A stretch of 32,060 nt of DNA from Fidelibacterota bacterium. Its GTDB lineage: Bacteria; Fidelibacterota; Marinisomatia; Marinisomatales; UBA1611. Every line of letters starts with the position of its first letter. The first letter of the stretch is position 1. Positions 16,216-24,317 of the stretch are shown here, piece by piece. Location of the stretch: NCBI GenBank assembly GCA_018658715.1, contig JABHUQ010000004.1, forward strand, positions 1 to 32,060. Direction: 5' to 3'. A program made the translations under genes and the position numbers. The notes beneath the pieces were generated by a model. That model did not search any database and was not told the origin of the DNA. It was given only the letters and a program-made list of their open reading frames with translations.

Positions 16216-17382
16216 ATGAAAAATAAAAAAATCCCAAAGATTCTTTTTGTAACTAGAATGGCATTAGGGGGGCGAATAGGTCCAACAATGGATCATATTG
16301 ACAAACTCATTAAATATTATGAAAACCGAATAATTTGGTTTTCTATTAGTGCACAAAATGATAAAACAAATCAGAATTATGATATACCATATAAATCCCA
16401 CCCGCCAATTGATAAGTTTGTTATGATTCCGCTAATTAAAAATTTTATCAGGTATGTTTTAGGTTCAAGATATCTAACATTATTAATTTCTAGATTTGGT
16501 AAAAGACATGGGGCAGATGTTGTCCTTGCTGATTTAAGTAGTGATATTATCTCCATAGGCAGAATGACAGCGAAAAAATTAAGATTACCATTGGTTCTAT
16601 TAATTCATGATGACCCTATATCTAGATTAAATAATAAAGTTTATCCAAAAATTATTAGTAAATATTTGGAAGAAGAATTTAACAAAACGATGACATTCTC
16701 AAAAGAATGTGCAGTTATATCAGATTACATGGGGGAATATTATGATAATCAATATAACATCAGAGCCACGACATTATATATAGGGGCCGATGAAAAAAGG
16801 TGTGCAAAACCAAAAAATTTCTTATCCAATAAGAAAATAATTACAATTGGTTCTTTAGGCAGTGTTCATTGTTTTAGGAACTTAGATATGGTGATCGAAG
16901 CAATTAGCTATCTTAATAAAACATATGATGGTAAATATTTTTCATTAAAGCATATAGGCGATTTGCCGTCAAAGTATTTAAATTTAGAAGATGTCCATGT
17001 CACAGGCTGGTTAGATAAGGAAGAAGTATTGAAAGAGTTAAAAACAATTGATATCGGTTTAATATCTGTTTCTTTTGAAATTTCAAAAAAGGTGACAGTG
17101 ATGACTTCTTTTCCGACAAAAATTCATAATTATCTGGAAGCTCAGGTTCCGCTATTGGGTATAGGGCCAAATTATTCAGCTATAGTAAAATTTATTAAAG
17201 ACTTTTATTGTGGACAGGTTTGCAATAATAATAGTACTGAAAAAATTTCATCTAAGATTATAGATATTATAAATAACAAGGATAATTATGAAAAAACAAA
17301 GTTTGGTCTATTGAATGCAGCCAAACATTTCTCAAGAGACAATTATTTCAAAAATTTTGAAAAAATATTTACAGAGATATAA
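16216..17382 (+). CDS. Glycosyltransferase, GT-B fold (GT4-like)
   Basis: The 388-aa protein has an N-terminal beta strand ILFVTRMALGGRIGPTMDH, a central KIITIGSLGSVHCFRNLDM segment where the donor-binding domain starts, and a C-terminal SFPTKIHNYLEAQVPLLGIG that fits the GT4 E-x7-E region loosely. It is cytoplasmic. Donor and acceptor are unknown. Similarity to family patterns is weaker than for the GT4 genes further right. AAGG (16206-16209) lies 6 nt before the ATG, and a 9-codon ORF overlaps the start. Confidence 0.68.
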   Translation: MKNKKIPKILFVTRMALGGRIGPTMDHIDKLIKYYENRIIWFSISAQNDKTNQNYDIPYKSHPPIDKFVMIPLIKNFIRYVLGSRYLTLLISRFGKRHGADVVLADLSSDIISIGRMTAKKLRLPLVLLIHDDPISRLNNKVYPKIISKYLEEEFNKTMTFSKECAVISDYMGEYYDNQYNIRATTLYIGADEKRCAKPKNFLSNKKIITIGSLGSVHCFRNLDMVIEAISYLNKTYDGKYFSLKHIGDLPSKYLNLEDVHVTGWLDKEEVLKELKTIDIGLISVSFEISKKVTVMTSFPTKIHNYLEAQVPLLGIGPNYSAIVKFIKDFYCGQVCNNNSTEKISSKIIDIINNKDNYEKTKFGLLNAAKHFSRDNYFKNFEKIFTEI

Positions 17383-17399
17383 CAAATTAGGATAATAAT

Positions 17400-18347
17400 A
17401 TGAAGATATTAATAACAGGTGTATTGGGAGTTATTGGCGAAAAACTAGAAAAAGAATTATTAAAAAAGGGAAATAATGTTTTTGGCATTGACCTATTCCA
17501 TACTAACAGAGCTTATGGGCACTATTTGGGTAAGATTTTGAATGACAATTACTATAGGTGTGATATTTCTAATTATAGAAATTTGAGAAATATAATGGAA
17601 TATTGTAAACCTGATTTAGTATATAACTGTGCAGCTGAATTTGGTAGATGGAATGGGGAAGAATACTATGATGATGTCTGGAAAAGTAATGTTATAGGCA
17701 CCAAAAATATTATAAGATTGCAGGAGGAAATGGAATTTAAATTAGTACATTTTTCATCATCAGAAGTCTATGGTGATTATGAATCTGTAATGCATGAGAG
17801 CACTATAGATAAAGTGGCTATTTCTCAAATGAATGACTATGCAATATCAAAAAGGGTTAATGAAATACAAATAAAAAATTCATTTAAATTATACGGTACC
17901 AAATCAGTTATTGTTCGTTTGTTCAATACATATGGCCCTGGAGAATGGTATCATCCCTTTAGAAGTGTAAATTGTGTTTTTACTTATAAATTACTTAACA
18001 ATCTACCTGTGAGAGTATTTAAAGGGCATACTAGAACTAGCACCTACATCGACGACTCGATTAATGCTTTAGTGCAAATTCCTAGAAATTATAAAAACCA
18101 AGAAATATACAATATTGCAAGTTCTACAAATCATACAATAGAAAATCTGGTGGAACTTGTATTAAAACATACTGGGGCGAACAAAGATCTGGTAGAGTAT
18201 GTTGATGACTATGAAGTTTTAACTACTAAACATAAATTAGTTAGTAATGATAAAGCTGTACACGATTTGAACTTTTTTGAATCAGTGAATCTTGAAGAGG
18301 GAGTTCGCAATTCTGTAAACTGGATGAAAAAATATTACAATATTTAA
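17400..18347 (+). CDS. NAD-dependent sugar-nucleotide epimerase/dehydratase (extended SDR)
   Basis: The 315-aa protein carries GVLGVIG (7-13), an NAD-binding motif lacking the usual third alanine. It also has NCAAEFGRW, HFSSSEVYGDY and Tyr147-x3-Lys151 (YAISK), which give the catalytic Ser/Tyr/Lys. RLFNTYGPGEWYHP and TSTYIDDSINAL resemble UDP-glucose 4-epimerase-like proteins of glycan clusters. The exact reaction (4-epimerase, 4,6-dehydratase or decarboxylase) cannot be decided by eye. AGG at 17389-17391 with 8-nt spacing supports the ATG at 17400. Confidence 0.8.
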   Translation: MKILITGVLGVIGEKLEKELLKKGNNVFGIDLFHTNRAYGHYLGKILNDNYYRCDISNYRNLRNIMEYCKPDLVYNCAAEFGRWNGEEYYDDVWKSNVIGTKNIIRLQEEMEFKLVHFSSSEVYGDYESVMHESTIDKVAISQMNDYAISKRVNEIQIKNSFKLYGTKSVIVRLFNTYGPGEWYHPFRSVNCVFTYKLLNNLPVRVFKGHTRTSTYIDDSINALVQIPRNYKNQEIYNIASSTNHTIENLVELVLKHTGANKDLVEYVDDYEVLTTKHKLVSNDKAVHDLNFFESVNLEEGVRNSVNWMKKYYNI

Positions 18348-18354
18348 TATAGAT

Positions 18355-19065
18355 TTGAAATTTGACACTAATTATTACCTATACTTGTTAAGTCTTTTAC
18401 ATAGAAGTCTTTACAAGGTGAAAAGGGCAATACTCAAGATATTGAAAGCTAAGAGATCAAGAGATGATCATGCCACTCACCTTCCCGTACTTATAAGTAT
18501 GGGAAAAATTTATAAGATAAGGAGAGTGATTGAATTTGGTTGTGGTAAATACAGTACTCTTGCATTTGCAGACAAGACATTATTTCCTGATCTGTTATCA
18601 TTAGAATTCTACGAGAATAATTATGATTGGTATAAAAAAATATCCAATATCGTATGTGACGACAAGCGAGTAAAACCCCATTACGTTCAAAAAGAAATAT
18701 CTGAAATTATTGGATCAGAAATGTTAAGTAATGCTGATCTAATATTTATAGATGACTCTGATAATTCAGAATCCAGATCTCAAACAATTAAAAAAGTTTG
18801 TAAATATAGCAATAATAGTATTGTAATTATACATGACTATGAAGTCCCCAAATATATTGATGCATCCAAAGAAATAAGATATAGATATACTTATAATGCA
18901 CTCACTCCAAATACCGGAATCCTATCCAATCAATTAAACTTGAGAAAGAGAATACTGCAGAAAATCAATTTATTCATATGGCTAATGAAAAAAGAAGACT
19001 GTATCCAAAACACACGTTATTGGAATAAACAGTATAAAAAATATGGTTTTATACTATTCAATTAA
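18355..19065 (+). CDS. Putative SAM-dependent methyltransferase-like protein
   Basis: The 236-aa protein has a Rossmann-type opening VIEFGCGKYSTLAF (about 60-73), LLSLEFYENNYDWY where a SAM-ribose acidic residue would sit, and ADLIFIDDSD followed by IVIIHDYEVP, as in class I methyltransferases of the Methyltransf_24 kind. The first 40 residues are basic. The substrate is unknown and the assignment rests on these motifs only. TTG at 18355 is 7 bp after the preceding stop, and no ATG occurs in frame before motif I except within it. Confidence 0.55.
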   Translation: MKFDTNYYLYLLSLLHRSLYKVKRAILKILKAKRSRDDHATHLPVLISMGKIYKIRRVIEFGCGKYSTLAFADKTLFPDLLSLEFYENNYDWYKKISNIVCDDKRVKPHYVQKEISEIIGSEMLSNADLIFIDDSDNSESRSQTIKKVCKYSNNSIVIIHDYEVPKYIDASKEIRYRYTYNALTPNTGILSNQLNLRKRILQKINLFIWLMKKEDCIQNTRYWNKQYKKYGFILFN

Positions 19066-19083
19066 ATATTAAAGATTTTAACA

Positions 19084-20151
19084 TTGCGTCCTAAGATTGT
19101 TCATATCGTTGGCGCAAGACCTAATTTTGTGAAGATGGCTCCAGTACATCATAAATTATCCGATAGAGGTGTATGCCAAAATATTTTACATAGTGGGCAA
19201 CACTATGATGATAAGATGTCATCAGAAATACTAAGCGATCTAAATTTGCCAATCCCTGATTACAATCTTGATGTTGGCAGTAATACCCATGCAAAACAAT
19301 TAGCCAAAATGATGACTGGAATGGAAGAAATTTTAATTAAGCTAAACCCAAATTGTGTTTTTGTCTACGGCGATGTAAATACGACTCTAGCTGGTGCAAT
19401 TACAGCAAAAAAGCTCAATTTAAAGGTTGCTCATGTTGAATCCGGTTTAAGAAGTGGAGATGTTTCAATGCCTGAAGAACAAAATAGGAAAATGGTAGAC
19501 TCAATTAGTGATTTACTTTTTGTTACGGAAGAATCAGGTATGATTAATCTCAGAAAAGAAAACTGTGTTGGTAAAGCATATTTTGTAGGTAATACGATGA
19601 TAGATTCCCTCTCAAATGTTTTTATTGGGCAAAATAAAGATTATAAGGATTTTGTAATAATTTCATTTCATCGACCATCTAATGTGGATAATAAAGATAG
19701 TCTTAAGTCGATTTTAGAATTTATAAAGAGGGCAGATCAAACATTTTTATGGCCAATTCATTATAGAGCAAAATATTCTATAGAAAGTTTTGGATTGGAT
19801 TTTGAATTTAATCAATTAAATAATTTGAAAATGGTAGAGCCAATGGTTTACAGTGATTTTATAAAAATTGTAAGTAAAGCAAAATGTGTTATAACTGATT
19901 CTGGAGGCGTTCAAGAAGAGACCACATACTTGAATATTCCATGTTTAACCTATAGAACGTCCACTGAACGGCCGGCAACAATAGATCAGGGTTCAAATAC
20001 CCTAGCGCCAACATTTGACATAGTTGAAGAGAATTTAGATAAGATTGGGAGAGGAACCTATAAAACTTCAAAGATACCGCAATACTGGGACGGGAAGGCT
20101 TCAGAAAGAATTGTTAAACAAATACAACTGTTAAATTTATTTGAACAATAA
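19084..20151 (+). CDS. wecB: UDP-N-acetylglucosamine 2-epimerase family (WecB/WbpI type)
   Basis: The 355-aa non-hydrolysing 2-epimerase has the N-terminal motif GARPNFVKMAPV, SGQHYDD, VYGDVNTTLAGA, the catalytic region HVESGLRSGD and SMPEEQNRKMVD. It also has the C-terminal ITDSGGVQEE and TERPATIDQGSN. It converts UDP-GlcNAc to UDP-ManNAc, or, if a WbpI, the 2,3-diacetamido-uronate form, which would match the WbpB/WbpD-like pair at 7482-9010. Sequence alone does not separate these. The TTG at 19084 is required because the GARPN motif begins only ten residues later. Confidence 0.9.
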   Translation: MRPKIVHIVGARPNFVKMAPVHHKLSDRGVCQNILHSGQHYDDKMSSEILSDLNLPIPDYNLDVGSNTHAKQLAKMMTGMEEILIKLNPNCVFVYGDVNTTLAGAITAKKLNLKVAHVESGLRSGDVSMPEEQNRKMVDSISDLLFVTEESGMINLRKENCVGKAYFVGNTMIDSLSNVFIGQNKDYKDFVIISFHRPSNVDNKDSLKSILEFIKRADQTFLWPIHYRAKYSIESFGLDFEFNQLNNLKMVEPMVYSDFIKIVSKAKCVITDSGGVQEETTYLNIPCLTYRTSTERPATIDQGSNTLAPTFDIVEENLDKIGRGTYKTSKIPQYWDGKASERIVKQIQLLNLFEQ

Positions 20152-20286
20152 TTATGGCCTAAAAGATTATCAGAACCATATTGAAATATTTTTTATAAAA
20201 TTTTTAAAATTGTTAGTTCACTGAAATTGTATTTTATATAAGACAAATCATTGAATATTATTTTCAACATTAAAAGTCGCAACTAA

Positions 20287-21015
20287 ATGATTAACGAATT
20301 AAAGCGTATATTTAAATCTTATTATTATTCAAATAATTATAAAAAATTTGTAATCGTTGGACATGCTAGAACAGGCTCAAATTTTTTAGCAAATTTATTA
20401 AGATCATCTGAATATTGTAGATGTGTTGGTGAAGTTTTTGCTGAGCATAGAAGAGAATATGGTAAGGGTTATGATAAAATAATAAAAAATGTTTTCGGAG
20501 AGAAAAGAAACAAATTAAAAGCTGTTGGATTTAAGCTTTTTTACTATCATTTAACAAAGAGCGAATGGTTGAAACTTTCTGAAATTGAAAACTTATTTAT
20601 CATCCATTTAATAAGAAGAAATACTTTAAGAACAATAGTTTCTTTAGAAATCGCATTTCAAAATCAGTATTGGTTTTTAGATAAAAATACAATACCTCTA
20701 ATTGCGGAACAAAAAAGAATAAAAATTGATACAAATACTATAATTGATGACATTGATAAAATAAATGAATACCAAAAGAAGGTGAGAAAATATTTTAAAA
20801 ATAACGAGATTGATATAATTTACTATGAAGATATGGTTCAAAACCCACAATCAACCATTGAACTACTCAGAATAAAACTTGGATTAGATAAAATTAATTA
20901 TAATAGAATTATTTCTCAAAAGCAAAATCCAGAATCAATAAAAGATTTGATAATAAACTATAAAGAAGTCGAGGATGTGTTAAATGAAAAAGGGTATTCT
21001 TCCTACTTGGAATAA
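20287..21015 (+). CDS. PAPS-dependent sulfotransferase (Stf0/carbohydrate type)
   Basis: The 242-aa protein begins with the 5'-phosphosulfate-binding loop GHARTGSNFLANLL (25-38) and continues with FKLFYYHLT and LIRRNTLRTIVSLEIA. The latter fits the 3'-phosphate-binding region of Stf0-like sulfotransferases. IIYYEDMVQNP is a common later motif. It would transfer sulfate from PAPS to a sugar hydroxyl. Sat-CysC at 5770 supplies the donor within the same locus. It has no transmembrane segment, so it acts in the cytoplasm before export. The upstream 135-bp gap is very AT-rich with no recognised signal. Confidence 0.82.
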   Translation: MINELKRIFKSYYYSNNYKKFVIVGHARTGSNFLANLLRSSEYCRCVGEVFAEHRREYGKGYDKIIKNVFGEKRNKLKAVGFKLFYYHLTKSEWLKLSEIENLFIIHLIRRNTLRTIVSLEIAFQNQYWFLDKNTIPLIAEQKRIKIDTNTIIDDIDKINEYQKKVRKYFKNNEIDIIYYEDMVQNPQSTIELLRIKLGLDKINYNRIISQKQNPESIKDLIINYKEVEDVLNEKGYSSYLE

Positions 21016-21065
21016 ATAATGATGCAATTAATTAATAAAGTGAAGAAAAATGTAAATATTCAATA

Positions 21066-21782
21066 ATGCTAATTAACATATCTAAGATATATCATTTCTT
21101 GATTTACTATTTATTTTTTTTAATATTTTATAAAAAGAAATTAGTTAAAAAGGAGAAACCTAAAAATATAGTAAATTATTTATTTAGTGAAAATTTATCC
21201 TACATCACTCCTTGGCAACAAAAAGATGAACTAATAAATCTAGCAGAAGTTGTCGACAAGCGATCCCCAAAAGTTATTCTTGAAATAGGAACTGCTAGAG
21301 GTGGTACATTATTATTATGGGCAAGAATTTGTAGCTCAAATGCTATCATTATTTCTATTGATTTACCTGGTGGAAACTTTGGAGGTGGTTATCCAGTATA
21401 TAAGTCCATTCTTTACAAGTCATTTAAGCAGAAAAACCAAATCATTAAATTGATTCGTAGTGATTCACACTCAGAGTATACATTATCAAAAGTTAAAAAA
21501 ATACTTAACGGTAAAAAAATTGATTACTTATTTATCGATGGTGACCATTCTTATCATGGTGTAAAAAAAGATTATCATCAATATAAAAGCTTATGCTCCA
21601 CAGATGCGATCATTGGAATTCATGATATCAATATTGATAATAGGAGTCCTCGGCAAATTTTTGTTTCTGATTTTTGGGATGAGATTAAAAATCAGTACAA
21701 AACAAAGGAATTGTTTTCAATTGAAAATGTGAATGCTATGGGTATTGGAGTTATATACTATGGAAAAAATCATACAGGTTAG
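21066..21782 (+). CDS. CmcI-like class I methyltransferase with N-terminal hydrophobic helix
   Basis: The 238-aa protein has VILEIGTARGGTLLLW (about 70-85), SIDLPGG, and FIDGDHSYHGVKKDYHQY, the pattern of the cephalosporin-hydroxylase (CmcI)/Methyltransf_24 group, most members of which are SAM-dependent sugar or small-molecule methyltransferases. Residues 8-24 (IYHFLIYYLFFLIFY) form a probable membrane anchor followed by a Lys-rich stretch, so the enzyme may sit on the inner face of the membrane. Its TAG (21780-21782) is in the same frame as, and 3 bp before, the next gene. A 15-codon ORF ends on the start codon (TAATG). Confidence 0.75.
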   Translation: MLINISKIYHFLIYYLFFLIFYKKKLVKKEKPKNIVNYLFSENLSYITPWQQKDELINLAEVVDKRSPKVILEIGTARGGTLLLWARICSSNAIIISIDLPGGNFGGGYPVYKSILYKSFKQKNQIIKLIRSDSHSEYTLSKVKKILNGKKIDYLFIDGDHSYHGVKKDYHQYKSLCSTDAIIGIHDINIDNRSPRQIFVSDFWDEIKNQYKTKELFSIENVNAMGIGVIYYGKNHTG

Positions 21783-21785
21783 AAT

Positions 21786-23210
21786 ATTCTTTTCAATTCG
21801 GTAGAATATTTTATCTTCCTAATCGTTGTTTTTTCATGTTATTGGGCTCTAAATAATAAAAAAATAGTTTATCAAAATGCTGTTATTTTGATTAGCAGCT
21901 ATATCTTTTACGGTTGGTGGGATTGGAGATTCTTATCACTTATATTTGCGTCAACTTATGTTGACTATTTTACTGGGCATTATATATTTAATAGTTCGTC
22001 AAGAAAAGATAAAAGAAAATATCTAGGCATTAGTATTGTATTCAATTTAGGTTTATTAGGCTTATTTAAATATTTTAATTTTTTCATTGATTCGTGGGTT
22101 TCATTATTAAATACTTTTGGTTATGAACTAAATAACTTATGGTCATTAAATATAATTTTACCAGTTGGTATATCATTTTATACTTTCCAAACAATGTCGT
22201 ACAGTTTAGATATTTTTTATAAGAAGATAGAACCCACAAAAGATTTCATATCTTTCGCATCTTTTGTCAGTTTTTTTCCTCAATTAGTGGCGGGCCCTAT
22301 TGAGAGAGCTTCGAATCTTCTACCTCAGATGCTAAATAAAAGGAAATTTGATTATTATGACTCTGTCATTGGATTGAGGTTAATGCTTTGGGGAATGTTT
22401 AAAAAGGTGGCTATAGCTGATAGCTTAAGTCCTACGGTAGATTATATTTTTCAAAATTATACGAATCTTGATGGAGGTGTTTTAGCTCTTGGATTAATTT
22501 ATTTTTCATTTCAAATCTATTGCGATTTTAGTGGTTATTCTGATATCGCCATTGGAACAGCTAAACTTTTTGGATTTAAACTATCTTCAAATTTCAAGTT
22601 TCCTTACTTTTCTAGAAACATTGGTGAGTTTTGGAAGAGATGGCATATCTCACTTTCGTCTTGGTTTAGAGATTATTTATATATCCCAATGGGTGGCTCT
22701 AAAGGGTCTATGGCTCAAAATATAAAAAATATTTTTATAATATTTATTATTAGTGGTTTTTGGCATGGTGCAAGTTGGAATTTTATAATATGGGGTTCAT
22801 TTCACTCGATTCTTTTTTTACCAATATTTATCTATGGAACTAATAAAAAATATGGAGTTGATGTAATTGCAAAGGATTCTTTTTTACCAACATTTATTGA
22901 TTTAATAAAAGTATTGGCAACCTATATTTCTACCACAATCGCATGGGTATTTTTCAGAAGCGATAGCATTTATGACAGTTTTTTATATCTAGCATTAATG
23001 TTAAAAAATTTATCAATTCCGAACACAAGTCGTTTTGGATTATTATATGTTTTGATCATAGTATTATTTGATTGGAATTTTCGTCAAAATGAACAAAACC
23101 CACTCAGTTTCAAATCAAAAATAACCAGATATACTGTTTATTATATATTATTGATAATGATAGTTCTAAACATTCATTCCGGAGAACAATTCATATATTT
23201 TCAATTCTAA
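21786..23210 (+). CDS. MBOAT O-acyltransferase (AlgI-like), apparent ATT start
   Basis: AlgI-like MBOAT proteins pass acyl groups across the inner membrane for polysaccharide O-acetylation. Hallmarks here are FWKRWHISLSSWFRDYLYIP, the MGGSKGS turn and SGFWHGASWNFIIWG with the conserved His, plus many transmembrane helices. The first ordinary start (TTG 21888) would cut off about 34 residues. In frame upstream lies ILFNSVEYFIFL, which matches the usual AlgI N-terminus (M)LFNSxEF, with ATT at 21786 where Met should be and AGG (21776-21778) seven bases before it. The frame is closed by TAG at 21780. The product is 474 aa, a normal length. AUU initiation or a sequence error would both explain this. 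Confidence 0.88.
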   Translation: MLFNSVEYFIFLIVVFSCYWALNNKKIVYQNAVILISSYIFYGWWDWRFLSLIFASTYVDYFTGHYIFNSSSRKDKRKYLGISIVFNLGLLGLFKYFNFFIDSWVSLLNTFGYELNNLWSLNIILPVGISFYTFQTMSYSLDIFYKKIEPTKDFISFASFVSFFPQLVAGPIERASNLLPQMLNKRKFDYYDSVIGLRLMLWGMFKKVAIADSLSPTVDYIFQNYTNLDGGVLALGLIYFSFQIYCDFSGYSDIAIGTAKLFGFKLSSNFKFPYFSRNIGEFWKRWHISLSSWFRDYLYIPMGGSKGSMAQNIKNIFIIFIISGFWHGASWNFIIWGSFHSILFLPIFIYGTNKKYGVDVIAKDSFLPTFIDLIKVLATYISTTIAWVFFRSDSIYDSFLYLALMLKNLSIPNTSRFGLLYVLIIVLFDWNFRQNEQNPLSFKSKITRYTVYYILLIMIVLNIHSGEQFIYFQF

Positions 23211-23295
23211 TAAAATAAAAGACAATCATCTAATCACCGTTAAAATATTATGATAAAATATTTTCATTAGAATTCAAAAAATTTCTAAATGCAGA

Positions 23296-24237
23296 TTGTC
23301 AAAGATAAAATTTATTTTAAGGGCTGTCATATTTTTTCTTCCAATAATACTATTGATCATAGCCATAGAATTATATATCACATATGGAGAGAGTAGTTTT
23401 GCTAATAAAGCAAACCATTTGAAAGATAATTTAGGAAATATAGAAATATTAATATTAGGTTCGAGCCGTACCCAGAATTCTATAAATCCAGAATTATTAA
23501 GTATGAAATCGGCGAACCTTGCATATGCAAACCAAGACTACATGATAAATGCAGCTATATTTTCTCATTATGTGGATAAACTAGAAAAGCTAAGATATGT
23601 AATCTTGGAATTAGATTATTTATCACTTTTACATGGGACTAAAAGTGATTATTTTAGAATACCATGGTACTATAGGTACCATAGTATAAATATTAATGAC
23701 ATCTCAAACATAGAAAAAATTTCATTACTATTTTCATCCCCAGATTATTTCAAAAAAATTATAAATAGACAAATCTATGATATAGACAATAAAGTAGAAG
23801 TAAATAAATATGGGTTTTTTAATAATAATTATTCAGGTCCATTTCATAAAATTAGGTATGATAGTACTTTAGTTAAACCAAGCAAATATTTAACAAATTT
23901 CCATAATAATTATGAAAATGATAATTATATTGATAATGTGAATTATTTAAAGTCAATTATAAATCACTGTCAAAAAATATCACTGCCAATAATATTTATA
24001 AAAAATCCTGTTTATAAAACATTTTATAATGGATATGATCCAATTTTGATGAAAAAAATTCTTGAGACTGAGGATAGTCTAATAAATAATTTAACAAATG
24101 TACATGTATTTAATTTTGAAAATTATTTTCCTAACAAAATTCACTACTATATAGATGAGCAACATTTGAATTCTCAAGGTGCATTATTACTTACATCGCA
24201 ATTTGAAGAAGAATTAAATATATTACAATTGCAATAA
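23296..24237 (+). CDS. Membrane-anchored SGNH/GDSL-like protein, possible O-acylation partner
   Basis: The 313-aa protein has a single N-terminal membrane segment (about 8-26, VIFFLPIILLIIAIELY). Its body starts with LGSSRTQNSINP (54-65), a GDSx-like nucleophile Ser block, and has DEQHLN near 287-290 as the Asp-x2-His pair. This pattern resembles DltD/AlgX-like periplasmic partners that follow MBOAT genes. Identification is by motif only. It would face the periplasm. The TTG at 23296 is the sole workable start that keeps the hydrophobic helix at the N-terminus. Confidence 0.6.
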   Translation: MSKIKFILRAVIFFLPIILLIIAIELYITYGESSFANKANHLKDNLGNIEILILGSSRTQNSINPELLSMKSANLAYANQDYMINAAIFSHYVDKLEKLRYVILELDYLSLLHGTKSDYFRIPWYYRYHSININDISNIEKISLLFSSPDYFKKIINRQIYDIDNKVEVNKYGFFNNNYSGPFHKIRYDSTLVKPSKYLTNFHNNYENDNYIDNVNYLKSIINHCQKISLPIIFIKNPVYKTFYNGYDPILMKKILETEDSLINNLTNVHVFNFENYFPNKIHYYIDEQHLNSQGALLLTSQFEEELNILQLQ

Positions 24238-24317
24238 TTCTTTTTTAATTATTGATAGATATTTTTGAACGATACTTTAATTAAATAGTAGATTATGAAA
24301 ATAAAAAAAATCATTTA

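Noticed and set aside
21066-23210. Single fused methyltransferase-MBOAT protein through readthrough of TAG at 21780
   Set aside because: The frame continues, but the MBOAT part has a complete family N-terminus with a ribosome-binding site, so two proteins are more likely.
23242-23264. 8-bp inverted repeat AAAATATT/AATATTTT after the MBOAT gene
   Set aside because: It is an all-A/T stem with no T tract after it, so too weak to call a terminator.
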